Source of the DNA: Pseudomonas fluorescens
Lineage (GTDB): Bacteria; Pseudomonadota; Gammaproteobacteria; Pseudomonadales; Pseudomonadaceae
Direction: 5' to 3'
NCBI RefSeq assembly: GCF_902497855.1
Contig: NZ_CABVHU010000001.1
Coordinates: forward strand, 380,595 to 444,594
DNA length: 64,000 nt
Positions 43,047-51,393 of the stretch are shown here, one piece after another; the stretch's first letter is position 1, and each line of letters starts with the position of its first letter. Below the pieces are notes generated by a model that did no database searches, was not told where the DNA came from, and saw only the letters and a list, made by a program, of their open reading frames with translations. The translations under genes were made by a program, and so were the position numbers.

Positions 43047-44429
43047 ATGAAAATAACAAGAACAGGTCTCATGCTCGCGGTCGCAGTCACAGCCAATAGC
43101 GGGTTGATGGGTTATGCGCACGCCGAGGTGTCAGCTCAGGAAGCAGCCAGACTTGGCAAGGAACTGACCTGTGTCGGCGCCGAGAAAGCCGGGAACGCCG
43201 AGGGCACCATTCCGCCGTATACCGGCAAATACCTGGGCGAAGTGCCAGGCTGGAATCATGTGAAGTTCTCCGGCGACCAACCGGTTGATCCCTATGCGGC
43301 GGAGAAGCCGATCCTGGTGATCACGGCACAGAACATGAGCCAGTACGAGTCGCACCTGACCGAAGGGCAGAAGACCCTGCTGAAGAAGTATCCGACCACC
43401 TACAAAATGAACATCTACCCCGGCCACCGGGATTTCCGCTACCCCGATTACGTTTGCCGCCGCGCGATGGACAATGCGCTGCACGCCAAGCTGGTCAACG
43501 ACGGTGCAGGTTTCACCGGGATCGGCCAGATACCGTTCCCGATCCCCAAAAACGGCATGGAATTGTTGTGGAATCACCAATTGCCGGCACGTGCCTACAC
43601 CGAGGAAAAAACCTCCGACCTGGCGTCGGTCCTGCCCAACGGCAGCATTGGCTGGGGGCGTGCCTACGCGCGTAACCTGTCACCGACCAACTCGCCGACC
43701 GTTGATTCAAGGGACGGCGATATTATTGCGTCCTTCAGCAACAACATGACCCTGAAGCCGGCTCGCGACAACGGTACCCTCAGCATTGCCCATGAACCCT
43801 ACAATTTCGGCACCGGTACGCGTCAGGCCTGGTCCTATAGCCCGTCGACGCGCCGCGTCAGGCAGCTGCCAGGCTACGGTTTCGATCAGCCGATGATCGG
43901 TACCAACGGCACCATGACTGTCGACGAAGACCGCTTGTACAACGGCTCACCGGAGCGCTTCACCTGGAAACTGATCGGCAAGCGCGAAATCTACAGCCCG
44001 GCCAACGCGTTCAAGCCCAACACCGGGACCGTCAAGTACGCCGACATCCTGACGCCCAACCATCCCAACCCGGACTTCATGCGTTATGAGTTGCGTCGGG
44101 TGTGGGTGCTGGAGGCCGACTTGAAGGAAGGCTATCGCCATGTCTACGGCAAACGCGTGCTGTTCATCGACGAGGACACCTGGCACTCGGTCATGGCCGA
44201 CAACTACGATGCCCGTGGGCAGCTGTGGAAACACGCCATGATCAACTACTACTACCACCCCGACATGAGCAGCTGGCAGGCCGGTTCGCAGTTCTTCATG
44301 GACCTGAACTCTGGCCAGTACACCGGCTACGGCATGACCAACGAATCGAAGAAAGGGCCGATCCTCAACGAAGGCAAATTCACCGCCGACCAGTACACCG
44401 CGGATGCGGCGCGGGCTATCGGGCGCTAA
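43047..44429 (+). CDS. DUF1329 outer-membrane/periplasmic lipid-handling protein
   Basis: 460 residues with a signal peptide (MKITRTGLMLAVAVTANSGL, cut after YAHA) and GAAGGAGG ribosome site. The body has the DUF1329 look: KKYPTTYKMNIYPGHRDFRYPDYVC, WNHQLPARAY, RRVRQLPGYGFDQPM and WVLEADLKEGYRHVYGKRVLFIDEDTW. Proteins of this family have a LolB-like fold and occur with DUF1302 porin-like proteins and RND pumps in hydrophobic-compound degradation clusters. The other members are at 52539, 57069 and 58071, so I infer a shared role in moving a hydrophobic substrate or intermediate across the envelope. Confidence 0.88.
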   Translation: MKITRTGLMLAVAVTANSGLMGYAHAEVSAQEAARLGKELTCVGAEKAGNAEGTIPPYTGKYLGEVPGWNHVKFSGDQPVDPYAAEKPILVITAQNMSQYESHLTEGQKTLLKKYPTTYKMNIYPGHRDFRYPDYVCRRAMDNALHAKLVNDGAGFTGIGQIPFPIPKNGMELLWNHQLPARAYTEEKTSDLASVLPNGSIGWGRAYARNLSPTNSPTVDSRDGDIIASFSNNMTLKPARDNGTLSIAHEPYNFGTGTRQAWSYSPSTRRVRQLPGYGFDQPMIGTNGTMTVDEDRLYNGSPERFTWKLIGKREIYSPANAFKPNTGTVKYADILTPNHPNPDFMRYELRRVWVLEADLKEGYRHVYGKRVLFIDEDTWHSVMADNYDARGQLWKHAMINYYYHPDMSSWQAGSQFFMDLNSGQYTGYGMTNESKKGPILNEGKFTADQYTADAARAIGR

Positions 44430-44450
44430 GACCAAGGTAGTTGCAATAAC

Positions 44451-44483
44451 AAAAAGCCCCATCGGTATCCGGTGGGGCTTTTT
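44451..44483 (+). terminator. Rho-independent terminator after DUF1329 gene
   Basis: AAAAAGCCCCA and TGGGGCTTTTT form an 11-bp stem around ATCCGGT-type loop, ending in a T-run. 21 bases after the stop codon. Confidence 0.9.
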
Positions 44484-44520
44484 GTCGTGAAGGGACTGAC
44501 ATCTGTACCAGCCACGAACC

Positions 44521-44737
44521 TGTAGGAGCCAGGCTTGCCGGCGAACGGGACGCCGCGGTCTATCTGTCACACCGCCTGTAGGAGCCAGGCTTGCCGGCGA
44601 ACCATGCGCTGCGGTGCATCTGTTGCACCGCGTTATCGTTCTTCGCCTGTAGGAGCCAGGCTTGCCGGCGACCCATGCGCTGCGGTGCATCTGTTGCACC
44701 GCGTTATCGTTCTTCGCGGGCAAGCCTCGCTCCTACA
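44521..44737. repeat. REP/REPIN cluster left of the RAYT gene
   Basis: Three direct TGTAGGAGCCAGGCTTGCCG units (44521, 44577, 44648) and one inverted CGGGCAAGCCTCGCTCCTAC unit (to 44737), family 3. The remaining bases up to 44853 hold only the RAYT ribosome site (AAGGAGG at 44840). Confidence 0.85.
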
Positions 44738-44853
44738 GGCGAACCGCTCGCTCCAGTGGTCTCGGCAGACACATCGGGAACCACAATTCACCCACCTTCT
44801 TCCTCCTGGGATCTAGCCTGAACTGACAGGCTCATGATCAAGGAGGATTACCC

Positions 44854-45312
44854 ATGCCAACCATTCGCCATGCACATCGACTGCGCACCGGTCGCTATTC
44901 AGTGTCGGGTCAGGTCTACCTGGTTACATCCATTGTTCAGAACCGGGACCCCGTATTCACAGACTTTGAACAGGGTCGCCTGGTAGTTGATGCGTTGAGA
45001 AAAGCTCAGCAAGAAGAGCTGGCCCTTTCGCTGGCCTGGGTTGTCATGCCGGATCATCTTCATTGGTTGATCGAGCTCAAGGACAGCCCGCTCACTTTCG
45101 TGATGGCGAGGACAAAATCTCGCATTACGTTCGCGTTGAATCGCTCGATCGGGCGTGATGGACCACTCTGGCAGCATGGCTTTCATGACCGGGCCATCCG
45201 CAGGGAGGAAGACCTGCAGGCCGTGGCGCGCTATATCGTCGCCAATCCGTTGAGGGCAGGGTTGGTCGAGAGAATCGGAGATTATCCGTTGTGGGATGCC
45301 GTGTGGCTGTAG
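44854..45312 (+). CDS. REP-associated tyrosine transposase (RAYT, Y1/HUH type)
   Basis: 152 residues, ATG 44854 with AAGGAGGATTACCC upstream. The HUH metal-binding motif is MPDHLHWLIE (His68, His70) and the nucleophile Tyr is Tyr127 in AVARYIVANPLRAGLV; WQHGFHDRAIRREED lies between, as in TnpA_REP proteins. Such enzymes cut and join REP/REPIN DNA as single strands. It is flanked on both sides by family 3 repeats, so it is the likely mobiliser of that family. Its TAG stop lies inside the first repeat of the right-hand array. Confidence 0.93.
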   Translation: MPTIRHAHRLRTGRYSVSGQVYLVTSIVQNRDPVFTDFEQGRLVVDALRKAQQEELALSLAWVVMPDHLHWLIELKDSPLTFVMARTKSRITFALNRSIGRDGPLWQHGFHDRAIRREEDLQAVARYIVANPLRAGLVERIGDYPLWDAVWL

Positions 45313-45834
45313 GAGCCAGGCTTGCCGGCGAACCGGGCGCCGGGGTGTATCTGTTGCACCGCGTTATCGATCTTCGCTGTAGGAGCCAGGCTTGCCGGCG
45401 AACCGGGCGCAGGGGTGTATCTGTCGTACCGCGTTATCGTTCTTCGCTGTAGGAGCCAGGCTTGCCGGCGAACCGGGCGCTGGGGGTGTATCTGTTGCTC
45501 CGCGTTATCGTTCTTCGCGGGCAAGCCTCGCTCCTACAGGCGAACCGGGCGCTGGGGGTGTATCTGTTGCACCGCGTTATCGATCTTCGCGGGCAAGCCT
45601 CGCTCCTACAGGCGAACCGGGCGCTGGGGGTGTATCTGTTGCTCCGCGTTATCGTTCTTCGCGGGCAAGCCTCGCTCCTACAGGCGAACCGGGCGCTGGG
45701 GGTGTATCTGTTGCTCCGCGTTATCGTTCTTCGCGGGCAAGCCTCGCTCCTACAGGCGAACCGGGCGCTGCGGTGTATCTGTCGCGCCGCGTTATCGTTC
45801 TTCTCGGGCGGAACGCCGCTCGCTCGCTCCTACA
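45308..45834. repeat. REPIN array right of the RAYT gene
   Basis: Three direct units (TGTAGGAGCCAGGCTTGCCG, spaced 70 bases at 45308, 45378, 45448) followed by inverted CGGGCAAGCCTCGCTCCTAC units at 71-base steps, joined by GCGAACCGGGCGCTGGGGGT spacers. The last unit is diverged (GGCGGAACGCCGCTCGCTCC) and runs into the stop codon of the convergent gene at 45830. Confidence 0.9.
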
Positions 45835-46264
45835 TCAACAAATGTCCCGTCAGGTCCCCCATCATTTCCAGCTGCGAATAATCACGAAAGCTGAACCGCC
45901 ACACCCCGTCGACACGCTCGAATTCATCAAAATAGCGCCCGGCGGCGATGGGTTGCAGGGGCAGGGTGTCGGTGGCCTGGAGCACGGTGTAGCAAGAGCG
46001 AACCGTCGCGGTTCCCGCGGCTTCGTCGATGTCGATGATGGGGTTGCTGATCACGTGTCTGGTGCGAGGCGTGCCGCAGGAGTAGAGCTTGATTCGCCGT
46101 TGCCAGATGTCCAGCAGGGCGGTGTGATCAAGCAAGTCGCCCTGGCTTTGCACCTTGATGCGGGCATGACGAAACAGCTCGGCGGCCTCGACCAGTTGGC
46201 CGCTGTCCAGGCCTTCGGCGTAACGGTAGAGCAGGTTGCTGATCTGTACAGCGCTGGTACTCAT
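45830..46264 (-). CDS. SnoaL/NTF2-like protein
   Basis: 144 residues from ATG 46264 (GAGGATCACC upstream). Typical NTF2-like (SnoaL_4) cone fold: ISNLLYRYAEGLDSGQLVEAAELF, RHVISNPIIDIDE, and the closing WRFSFRDYSQLEMMGDL. The fold includes delta5-3-ketosteroid isomerase and ring dehydratases. Tyr15 aligns with the isomerase Tyr, but the catalytic Asp at the next strand is not conserved (KVQSQG), so I do not call it an isomerase. It is a small soluble enzyme or binding protein of the island. A terminator-like hairpin lies just before its ribosome site. Confidence 0.82.
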   Translation of the reverse strand: MSTSAVQISNLLYRYAEGLDSGQLVEAAELFRHARIKVQSQGDLLDHTALLDIWQRRIKLYSCGTPRTRHVISNPIIDIDEAAGTATVRSCYTVLQATDTLPLQPIAAGRYFDEFERVDGVWRFSFRDYSQLEMMGDLTGHLLM

Positions 46265-46276
46265 GGTGATCCTCAT

Positions 46277-46312
46277 AAAAAAGCCGCTGGAACCTGACAG
46301 GTTTCCAGCGGC
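46277..46312 (-). terminator. Terminator between MFS gene and SnoaL-like gene
   Basis: On the minus strand GCCGCTGGAA-ACCTG and CAGGT-TTCCAGCGGC-type arms are followed by six T. It starts 22 bases after the MFS stop and ends 12 bases before the SnoaL-like ATG. Confidence 0.8.
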
Positions 46313-46333
46313 GCGGTGGTATGGGGAGGAGGG

Positions 46334-47722
46334 TCAGGCAGTCACGGCCTGGTTCGGTGAGGGCCGCGGGGCGGGGCTCTTCATGTGTTGGCGGTAACGT
46401 GGCAGTGCCAGGGTCAGGAACACGCTGGCCAGCACCAGCATTGATACCGACGAAGCCAGGGCATAGCGCAGGGATTCACTGCCCAGGGTCGGCACGAAGA
46501 AGTCGCTGAGCATGCCTACAAACAGCGGCCCGACACCGACACCCAGCAGGGTCATGGACATGACGAAAATCGCCGTGGCCTGGGCCAGTCGCGTGGACGG
46601 AAACAGGTGGGTAATGGCGCTCAGGCACGGCGTTGCCCACCACACCCCGAAGAAGGCGAAGGCGCTGTAGAACAGGAACGCTTGTGGCACCGCGATGCTG
46701 CCGATATGGAACGCCGTGCCCTGGGGCCAGAGGAAGTACGCCAGGGCGAAGGGAATGCTGATCAACGTGCCCAGTAGTGGCACGCCGATTTGCCAGCCGA
46801 CATCGCGCCGCGTCATGCGGTCGGTGAGCATGCCGCATATCAGGGTGCCGACGGTCGCACCGGTGCCGCCCACCACGCCCACCAGGAACCCGGCCTCTTG
46901 CAGGTTGAGGCCGTGGGAACGGATCAGGAAGCTCGGGCTCCAGGTGCCGATGGCGTAGCCGGCAATCGCCGCCGAGCCGCCGGTGAGTACCAGGCACAGG
47001 AACGAGGGCATGCGAAACAGCTCGACGAGGGTCTTGAGCCAGCCATCCTGTTGTGCCGCGATGTTGCCCAGCGGCACTGCGCGCTTGGGCGCCCGCACGG
47101 TCAGCAGCAGAAGCAGGCCAAGGAAGATGCCGGGCGCGCCGATCAGCAAGAAGGCGTAGCGCCAGCCGTGGTGCTGGGCGATCCAGCCGCCCAGGCCCAG
47201 GCCAACTATCGCCCCCAGGCTGGAACCGAGCATCAGCACCGACAGGGCAGTGGAACGGCGGTTCGCCGGGTACAAATCCGAGACCATGGCCACCGACGGC
47301 GCCGTACCGCCGGCCTCACCAACGGCCACGCCGACCCGCGCCAGAACCAGGGTCAAAAAGCTGCCGGCCATGCCGCAGAGCATGGTCATCAGGCTCCAGG
47401 CGATGCAGCTGAAGGCGATCACCGGCTTGCGCCCGATGCGGTCCGACAGGCGCCCCAACGGGAAGCCGAACACGGTGTAGAACACTGCGAAGGTCACCCC
47501 CGACAGCAGGCCGATGCCGGTGTCGGAAATGCCGAATTCGAGCTTCACCGGCTCGATCAGGATCGCCATCAACTGGCGGTCGATGTAGTTGAACACATAG
47601 ATGCTGGCGAGCACGAACAGCGCGTAGTGCGTTCGCCATGTCACGGGGGGTTGGTTCACTGCGGGTGCTCCCGGTTTTGTTCTGGTTGCCGCGATGCTCG
47701 GCTGGTCGCGGTTTTTTTTCAT
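46334..47722 (-). CDS. MFS transporter, Spinster-like
   Basis: Up to 462 residues from ATG 47722; a GTG at 47659 (VNQPPVTWRTHYAL) has a better ribosome site (CGGGAG at eight bases) and would leave the regulatory motif 60 bases upstream, so it may be the true start. Twelve membrane segments, with YVFNYIDRQLMAILIEPVKL and FGFPLGRLSDRIGRKPV landmarks. Clear relative of the carrier at 20686. Likely importer of the island's organic-acid substrate across the inner membrane. Confidence 0.87.
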   Translation of the reverse strand: MKKNRDQPSIAATRTKPGAPAVNQPPVTWRTHYALFVLASIYVFNYIDRQLMAILIEPVKLEFGISDTGIGLLSGVTFAVFYTVFGFPLGRLSDRIGRKPVIAFSCIAWSLMTMLCGMAGSFLTLVLARVGVAVGEAGGTAPSVAMVSDLYPANRRSTALSVLMLGSSLGAIVGLGLGGWIAQHHGWRYAFLLIGAPGIFLGLLLLLTVRAPKRAVPLGNIAAQQDGWLKTLVELFRMPSFLCLVLTGGSAAIAGYAIGTWSPSFLIRSHGLNLQEAGFLVGVVGGTGATVGTLICGMLTDRMTRRDVGWQIGVPLLGTLISIPFALAYFLWPQGTAFHIGSIAVPQAFLFYSAFAFFGVWWATPCLSAITHLFPSTRLAQATAIFVMSMTLLGVGVGPLFVGMLSDFFVPTLGSESLRYALASSVSMLVLASVFLTLALPRYRQHMKSPAPRPSPNQAVTA

Positions 47723-47737
47723 CGTCCGTTCAGACCA
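47720..47737 (-). promoter_or_regulatory. Island motif at MFS gene start
   Basis: Read on the minus strand: TGGTC-TGAAC-GGACGATG. The final ATG is the first possible start codon of the MFS gene, so either the motif overlaps the start or the gene begins at GTG 47659. Confidence 0.5.
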
Positions 47738-47762
47738 TCTTTTTCGTCCCCGGCTGGTCTCC

Positions 47763-48277
47763 TGTAGGAGCCAGGCTTGCCGGCGAAGAACGATAACGCG
47801 GTATTACAGAGACACCGCGGCGCCTGGTTCGCGGGCAAGCCTCGCTCCTACAGGCGAAGAACGATAACGCGGTATTACAGAGACACCGCGGCGCCTGGTT
47901 CGCGGGCAAGCCTCGCTCCTACAGGCGAAGAACGATAACGCGGTATTACAGAGACACCGCGGCGCCTGGTTCGCGGGCAAGCCTCGCTCCTACAGGCGAA
48001 GAACGATAACGCGGTATTACAGAGACACCGCGGCGCCTGGTTCGCGGGCAAGCCTCGCTCCTACAGGCGAAGAACGATAACGCGGTATTACAGAGACACC
48101 GCGGCGCCTGGTTCGCGGGCAAGCCTCGCTCCTACAGGCGAAGAACGATAACGCGGTATTACAGAGACACCGCGGCGCCTGGTTCGCGGGCAAGCCTCGC
48201 TCCTACAGGCGAAGAATGATGACGCGGTGTTTCAGTGGCACCGCGTCGTCCCGTTCGCCGGCAAGCCTGGCTCCTAC
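47763..48277. repeat. REPIN array with six near-identical 71-bp tandem units
   Basis: Starts with one TGTAGGAGCCAGGCTTGCCG unit, then repeats of GCGAAGAACGATAACGCGGT, ATTACAGAGACACCGCGGCG and CCTGGTTCGCGGGCAAGCCT, ending CGCTCCTACAG, at exact 71-base steps (repeat junctions at 47851, 47922, 47993, 48064, 48135, 48206). Near identity of all units shows recent amplification. Confidence 0.92.
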
Positions 48278-48325
48278 GTGCGTACAAACGATGCGGTATC
48301 GGGATCGCCTTGTCGATAGCGAACC

Positions 48326-48343
48326 TAGTCTTGTCGGACGATG
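48326..48343 (+). promoter_or_regulatory. Island motif upstream of the OYE-ligase operon
   Basis: TAGTCTTGTCGGACGATG, 114 bases before ATG 48458. Together with the copy at 42962 it defines the consensus TAGTC-N5-GGACGATG. Confidence 0.6.
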
Positions 48344-48457
48344 TTTCGCTCGCGTTCAACGTCAATCATTCAGCCCATATTCGCTGGCGTGTCAGTGCTT
48401 GCCCAAGCTGCGGCAAGCGATCCGACAGCCTGAAAACAAAAAAGCTGAGGAATTGAA

Positions 48458-49543
48458 ATGAGCGTCTTGTTCGAGCCGGTCACCCTGGGCGAGCTGCAAC
48501 TGGCCAATCGCATTGTCATGGCGCCCATGACCCGCAGCCGCGCCCTTGCCGATGCAGTACCCGGCAGCGAGATGGTCGAGTACTACCGTCAGCGTGCCAG
48601 TGCCGGGTTGATCGTGGCCGAGGGCACCGCGCCGTCCGCCAGTGGCCTGGGCTATTGCCGGACCCCGGCCATTTACAGCAGCGAACAGATCGCCGGCTGG
48701 CAGCGGGTCACCGAGGCCGTGCATGCCGAGGGCGGGTGCATCGTCCTGCAACTGATGCACGTCGGCCGCGCGGCCAGCCAGCACAACAAACCGGCAGGCG
48801 CTGCGACGGTGGCACCTTCGGCGCTGCGTGCGCGGACCCAGGTGTTCAGTGACGCCGCGGGCCTGGTCGATACCGACGAGCCACAGGCGCTGACGCTTCA
48901 GGGTATTGACGAGGCCATCGAAGACTATCGCCAGGCCGCATTGAATGCGCGCCTGGCAGGCTTCGACGGTGTTGAGCTGCACTGCACCAGCGGTTATCTG
49001 CCGATGCAATTCATGGCCTCTGGCAGCAATCAGCGCAACGATGCCTACGGCGGCGATGTGACCGGGCGGGTGCGTTTTGCCAAGGAAGTGATCGAGGCCA
49101 TGGCCAGCGCGATCGGCGCCGGACGCGTCGGCTTTCGCCTGTGTCCCGGTAACCCCTACAACGACATCGACGACCAGGATCCGGCTGCCACGGCGGCCGC
49201 CTTGTGTGAGGCCGTGGCGCCGTTGGGCCTGGCTTACCTGCACATCATGCGCTCGCCACTGGCAGACCTCAACGCCTTCGCCCTGGCGCGTCAACACAGC
49301 CCTCATGCGTTGATTCTCAACGATGGTTTCGACGGTCCTTCGGCCAGTGCCGCTCTCGCGTCGGGCGAGGGGGCCGCCGTGTCGTTTGCTCGTCATTTTA
49401 TTGCCAACCCCGATCTGGTGGATCGCTTGAAGCGTGGCCTGGCGCTGAGTCGCTTTGATCGCAAGACGCTTTATACGCCGGGTTCGGCTGGTTACTCGGA
49501 TTACCCCGCCTATCAAGCCAATGCCCAGGAGGTGGCGCAATGA
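48458..49543 (+). CDS. Old yellow enzyme-family FMN oxidoreductase
   Basis: 361 residues, ATG 48458 (GAGGAATTGAA upstream). FMN-dependent TIM barrel: FEPVTLGELQLANRIVMAPMTRSRA, LQLMHVGRAA, and the QRNDAYGGDVTGRVRF phosphate-side block. The substrate-binding pair, His-x-x-Asn or His-x-x-His in most family members, reads VELHCTSGYL, with Ser in place of the second residue; the proton-donor Tyr is kept. It would reduce (or, in steroid pathways, isomerise or desaturate) an enone with NAD(P)H. First gene of an operon 48458-56463 and overlaps the ligase start as ATGA. Confidence 0.87.
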   Translation: MSVLFEPVTLGELQLANRIVMAPMTRSRALADAVPGSEMVEYYRQRASAGLIVAEGTAPSASGLGYCRTPAIYSSEQIAGWQRVTEAVHAEGGCIVLQLMHVGRAASQHNKPAGAATVAPSALRARTQVFSDAAGLVDTDEPQALTLQGIDEAIEDYRQAALNARLAGFDGVELHCTSGYLPMQFMASGSNQRNDAYGGDVTGRVRFAKEVIEAMASAIGAGRVGFRLCPGNPYNDIDDQDPAATAAALCEAVAPLGLAYLHIMRSPLADLNAFALARQHSPHALILNDGFDGPSASAALASGEGAAVSFARHFIANPDLVDRLKRGLALSRFDRKTLYTPGSAGYSDYPAYQANAQEVAQ

Positions 49544-51393
49544 ACCTGAACGACTTGCCCAACGTCCTGCCGGCCCATCCGGTACCACGGGAGCAGACAC
49601 AGGCGCTGCTCGACCGGCGCTCGATCGCCGCCGGGCAGATCAAGCCGAAAGACCTCTACACCTTGGCTGACCGTCTGGAGCAAAGGGTGGCTGAGCAGGG
49701 TGAACGCACGTTTCTGATCTATGGCGAGCAGACCCTGAGCTACTTTGAGGTCGATGCGCGGGCCAATCAGATGGCTCACACGTTTTATGCCAATGGTCTG
49801 CGCGCCGGCGATGTCTGCGCCCTGGCCATGGAGAACCGCCCGGCGTTTTTCTGCACCTGGTTCGGCCTGGTCAAGCTCGGGGTCGTGGTGGCATTCATCA
49901 ACACTCAGGTCAGCGGTCGCCCGCTGCTGCATGCGTTGCAAACCACCGAAGCCAAGGCGTTGGTGACAGGCGAAGAATGCCTGGCCAATGTGCAGGCCAC
50001 CGAAGGCTTTCCGGACCTGCCATGCTGGCTGATACGCGACGCGGAAAATCCCTGGACCGGACCGCTGCCCAAGAGCGTCGACGGGCATTTCGATGCGCGT
50101 CTGGAGAAAGCCCCGCGCACGCCGTTTCCCCGCGATATCCGCGCGCGCATCGAAGCGCAGACGCCAACCCTGCTGATCTTCACCTCGGGCACTACGGGCT
50201 TGCCCAAGGCGGCGCGCTACAGCCACATGCGCTGGATGTCCTCGGGCGATGTGATGGAAACCACTCTGCAAGCCACTTGCGAGGATGTGTTCTATTGCTG
50301 TCTGCCGCTGTACCACGGCGCCGCTGCCACGTCGGTGACCTCCACCGCCCTGCGGGTGGGTGCCGCCATCGTGGTGCGCCGCAAGTTCAGCGTGCGAGAG
50401 TTCTGGAAGGACGTCGCGCGTCATCAGATCAGCATCTTCCAGTATATCGGTGAGATCTGCCGCTACCTGCTCAATCAGCCGGTGCAAACGGGTGAGCGCG
50501 AGCACAGCCTGCGCTGCATGCTCGGTGCCGGCCTGTCGCCGGACTCCTGGCAGCGCTGGCTGGAGCGCTTCGGTCCGATCCAGGTGTTCGAGGGTTGGGG
50601 CGCCACCGAGGCCAATACCACGGTGATCAACGTCGACAACTATTTCGGTTCCTGCGGCCGGGTGCCGGACTGGAGCAAAACCAACCTGCGGCTGGTGCGT
50701 TACGACATCGAAAACGACTGCCACCCACGGGACGAAAACGGTTTCTATCAAGTCTGCAAAGTGGGTGAGATTGGCGAGGCCATGGGTTTTATCGTCGATC
50801 ACCCTGAGATCGGTGGCGGACGTTTCGAGGGCTACACCTCAAGCGAGGCCACCGAGAGCAAAATCCGCCGCAATGTGTTTCGCGAGGGCGATGCTTACTG
50901 GAGCTCCGGCGACTTGCTGCGCGAGGACGCCGACGGTTACTGCTACTTCGTCGACCGCATCGGCGATACCTATCGCTGGAAGAGCGAGAACGTTTCGACC
51001 CTGGAAGTGGCGGACGCGCTGAGCGATCTGTCGGGCCTGGAGCTGATCAACGTCTATGGCGTCCAGGTGCCGGGCCATGAAGGACGCGCCGGCATGGCCG
51101 CGGTGCTGATGCAGGAGGGCCAGGCGTTCGATCCGGACGCTCTGTACCGCCTGACCGAAACGCGCCTGCCGCGCTATGCGGCCCCGGTGTTCGTGCGAGT
51201 CACCCAGTCGGCGGACCTGACGGCCAGCTTCAAGCTGCGCAAGGTCGATCTGCAGCGCCAGGGCTACTGCCCGACCCGTTGCAACGAACCGCTGTTCATC
51301 CGCGACGAGCAAGCCCGCACCTATGTGCCCTATTCGGTAGAGGCCCTGACGCGGGCCGGCCTGACGCCTTTCGCGGTGGCCGACCATGGCTGA
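49540..51393 (+). CDS. Acyl-CoA synthetase (FATP/FadD6-like)
   Basis: 617 residues, start overlapping the previous stop. ANL motifs: LLIFTSGTTGLPKAARYSH (P-loop, about 208), VFEGWGATEAN (about 350), YWSSGDLLREDADGYCYFVDRIGDTYRWKSENVS (split here as YWSSGDLLREDADGY and GDTYRWKSENVS) and the late TASFKLRKVDLQRQGY with the Lys. The FDRxGDTxRWKGENVS-type block marks the very-long-chain/FATP group, which includes steroid and bile-acid CoA ligases. Second ligase of the island; it may act on a side-chain shortened acid. Confidence 0.9.
   Translation: MNLNDLPNVLPAHPVPREQTQALLDRRSIAAGQIKPKDLYTLADRLEQRVAEQGERTFLIYGEQTLSYFEVDARANQMAHTFYANGLRAGDVCALAMENRPAFFCTWFGLVKLGVVVAFINTQVSGRPLLHALQTTEAKALVTGEECLANVQATEGFPDLPCWLIRDAENPWTGPLPKSVDGHFDARLEKAPRTPFPRDIRARIEAQTPTLLIFTSGTTGLPKAARYSHMRWMSSGDVMETTLQATCEDVFYCCLPLYHGAAATSVTSTALRVGAAIVVRRKFSVREFWKDVARHQISIFQYIGEICRYLLNQPVQTGEREHSLRCMLGAGLSPDSWQRWLERFGPIQVFEGWGATEANTTVINVDNYFGSCGRVPDWSKTNLRLVRYDIENDCHPRDENGFYQVCKVGEIGEAMGFIVDHPEIGGGRFEGYTSSEATESKIRRNVFREGDAYWSSGDLLREDADGYCYFVDRIGDTYRWKSENVSTLEVADALSDLSGLELINVYGVQVPGHEGRAGMAAVLMQEGQAFDPDALYRLTETRLPRYAAPVFVRVTQSADLTASFKLRKVDLQRQGYCPTRCNEPLFIRDEQARTYVPYSVEALTRAGLTPFAVADHG

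Noticed and set aside
45830..46264. Delta5-3-ketosteroid isomerase
   Set aside because: The NTF2-like fold and Tyr15 fit, but the first catalytic Asp is not present at the expected place.
47763..48277. CRISPR-like array with regular repeats
   Set aside because: Repeats are tandem, 71 bases, with no unique spacers, no cas genes, and are made of palindromic REP units.
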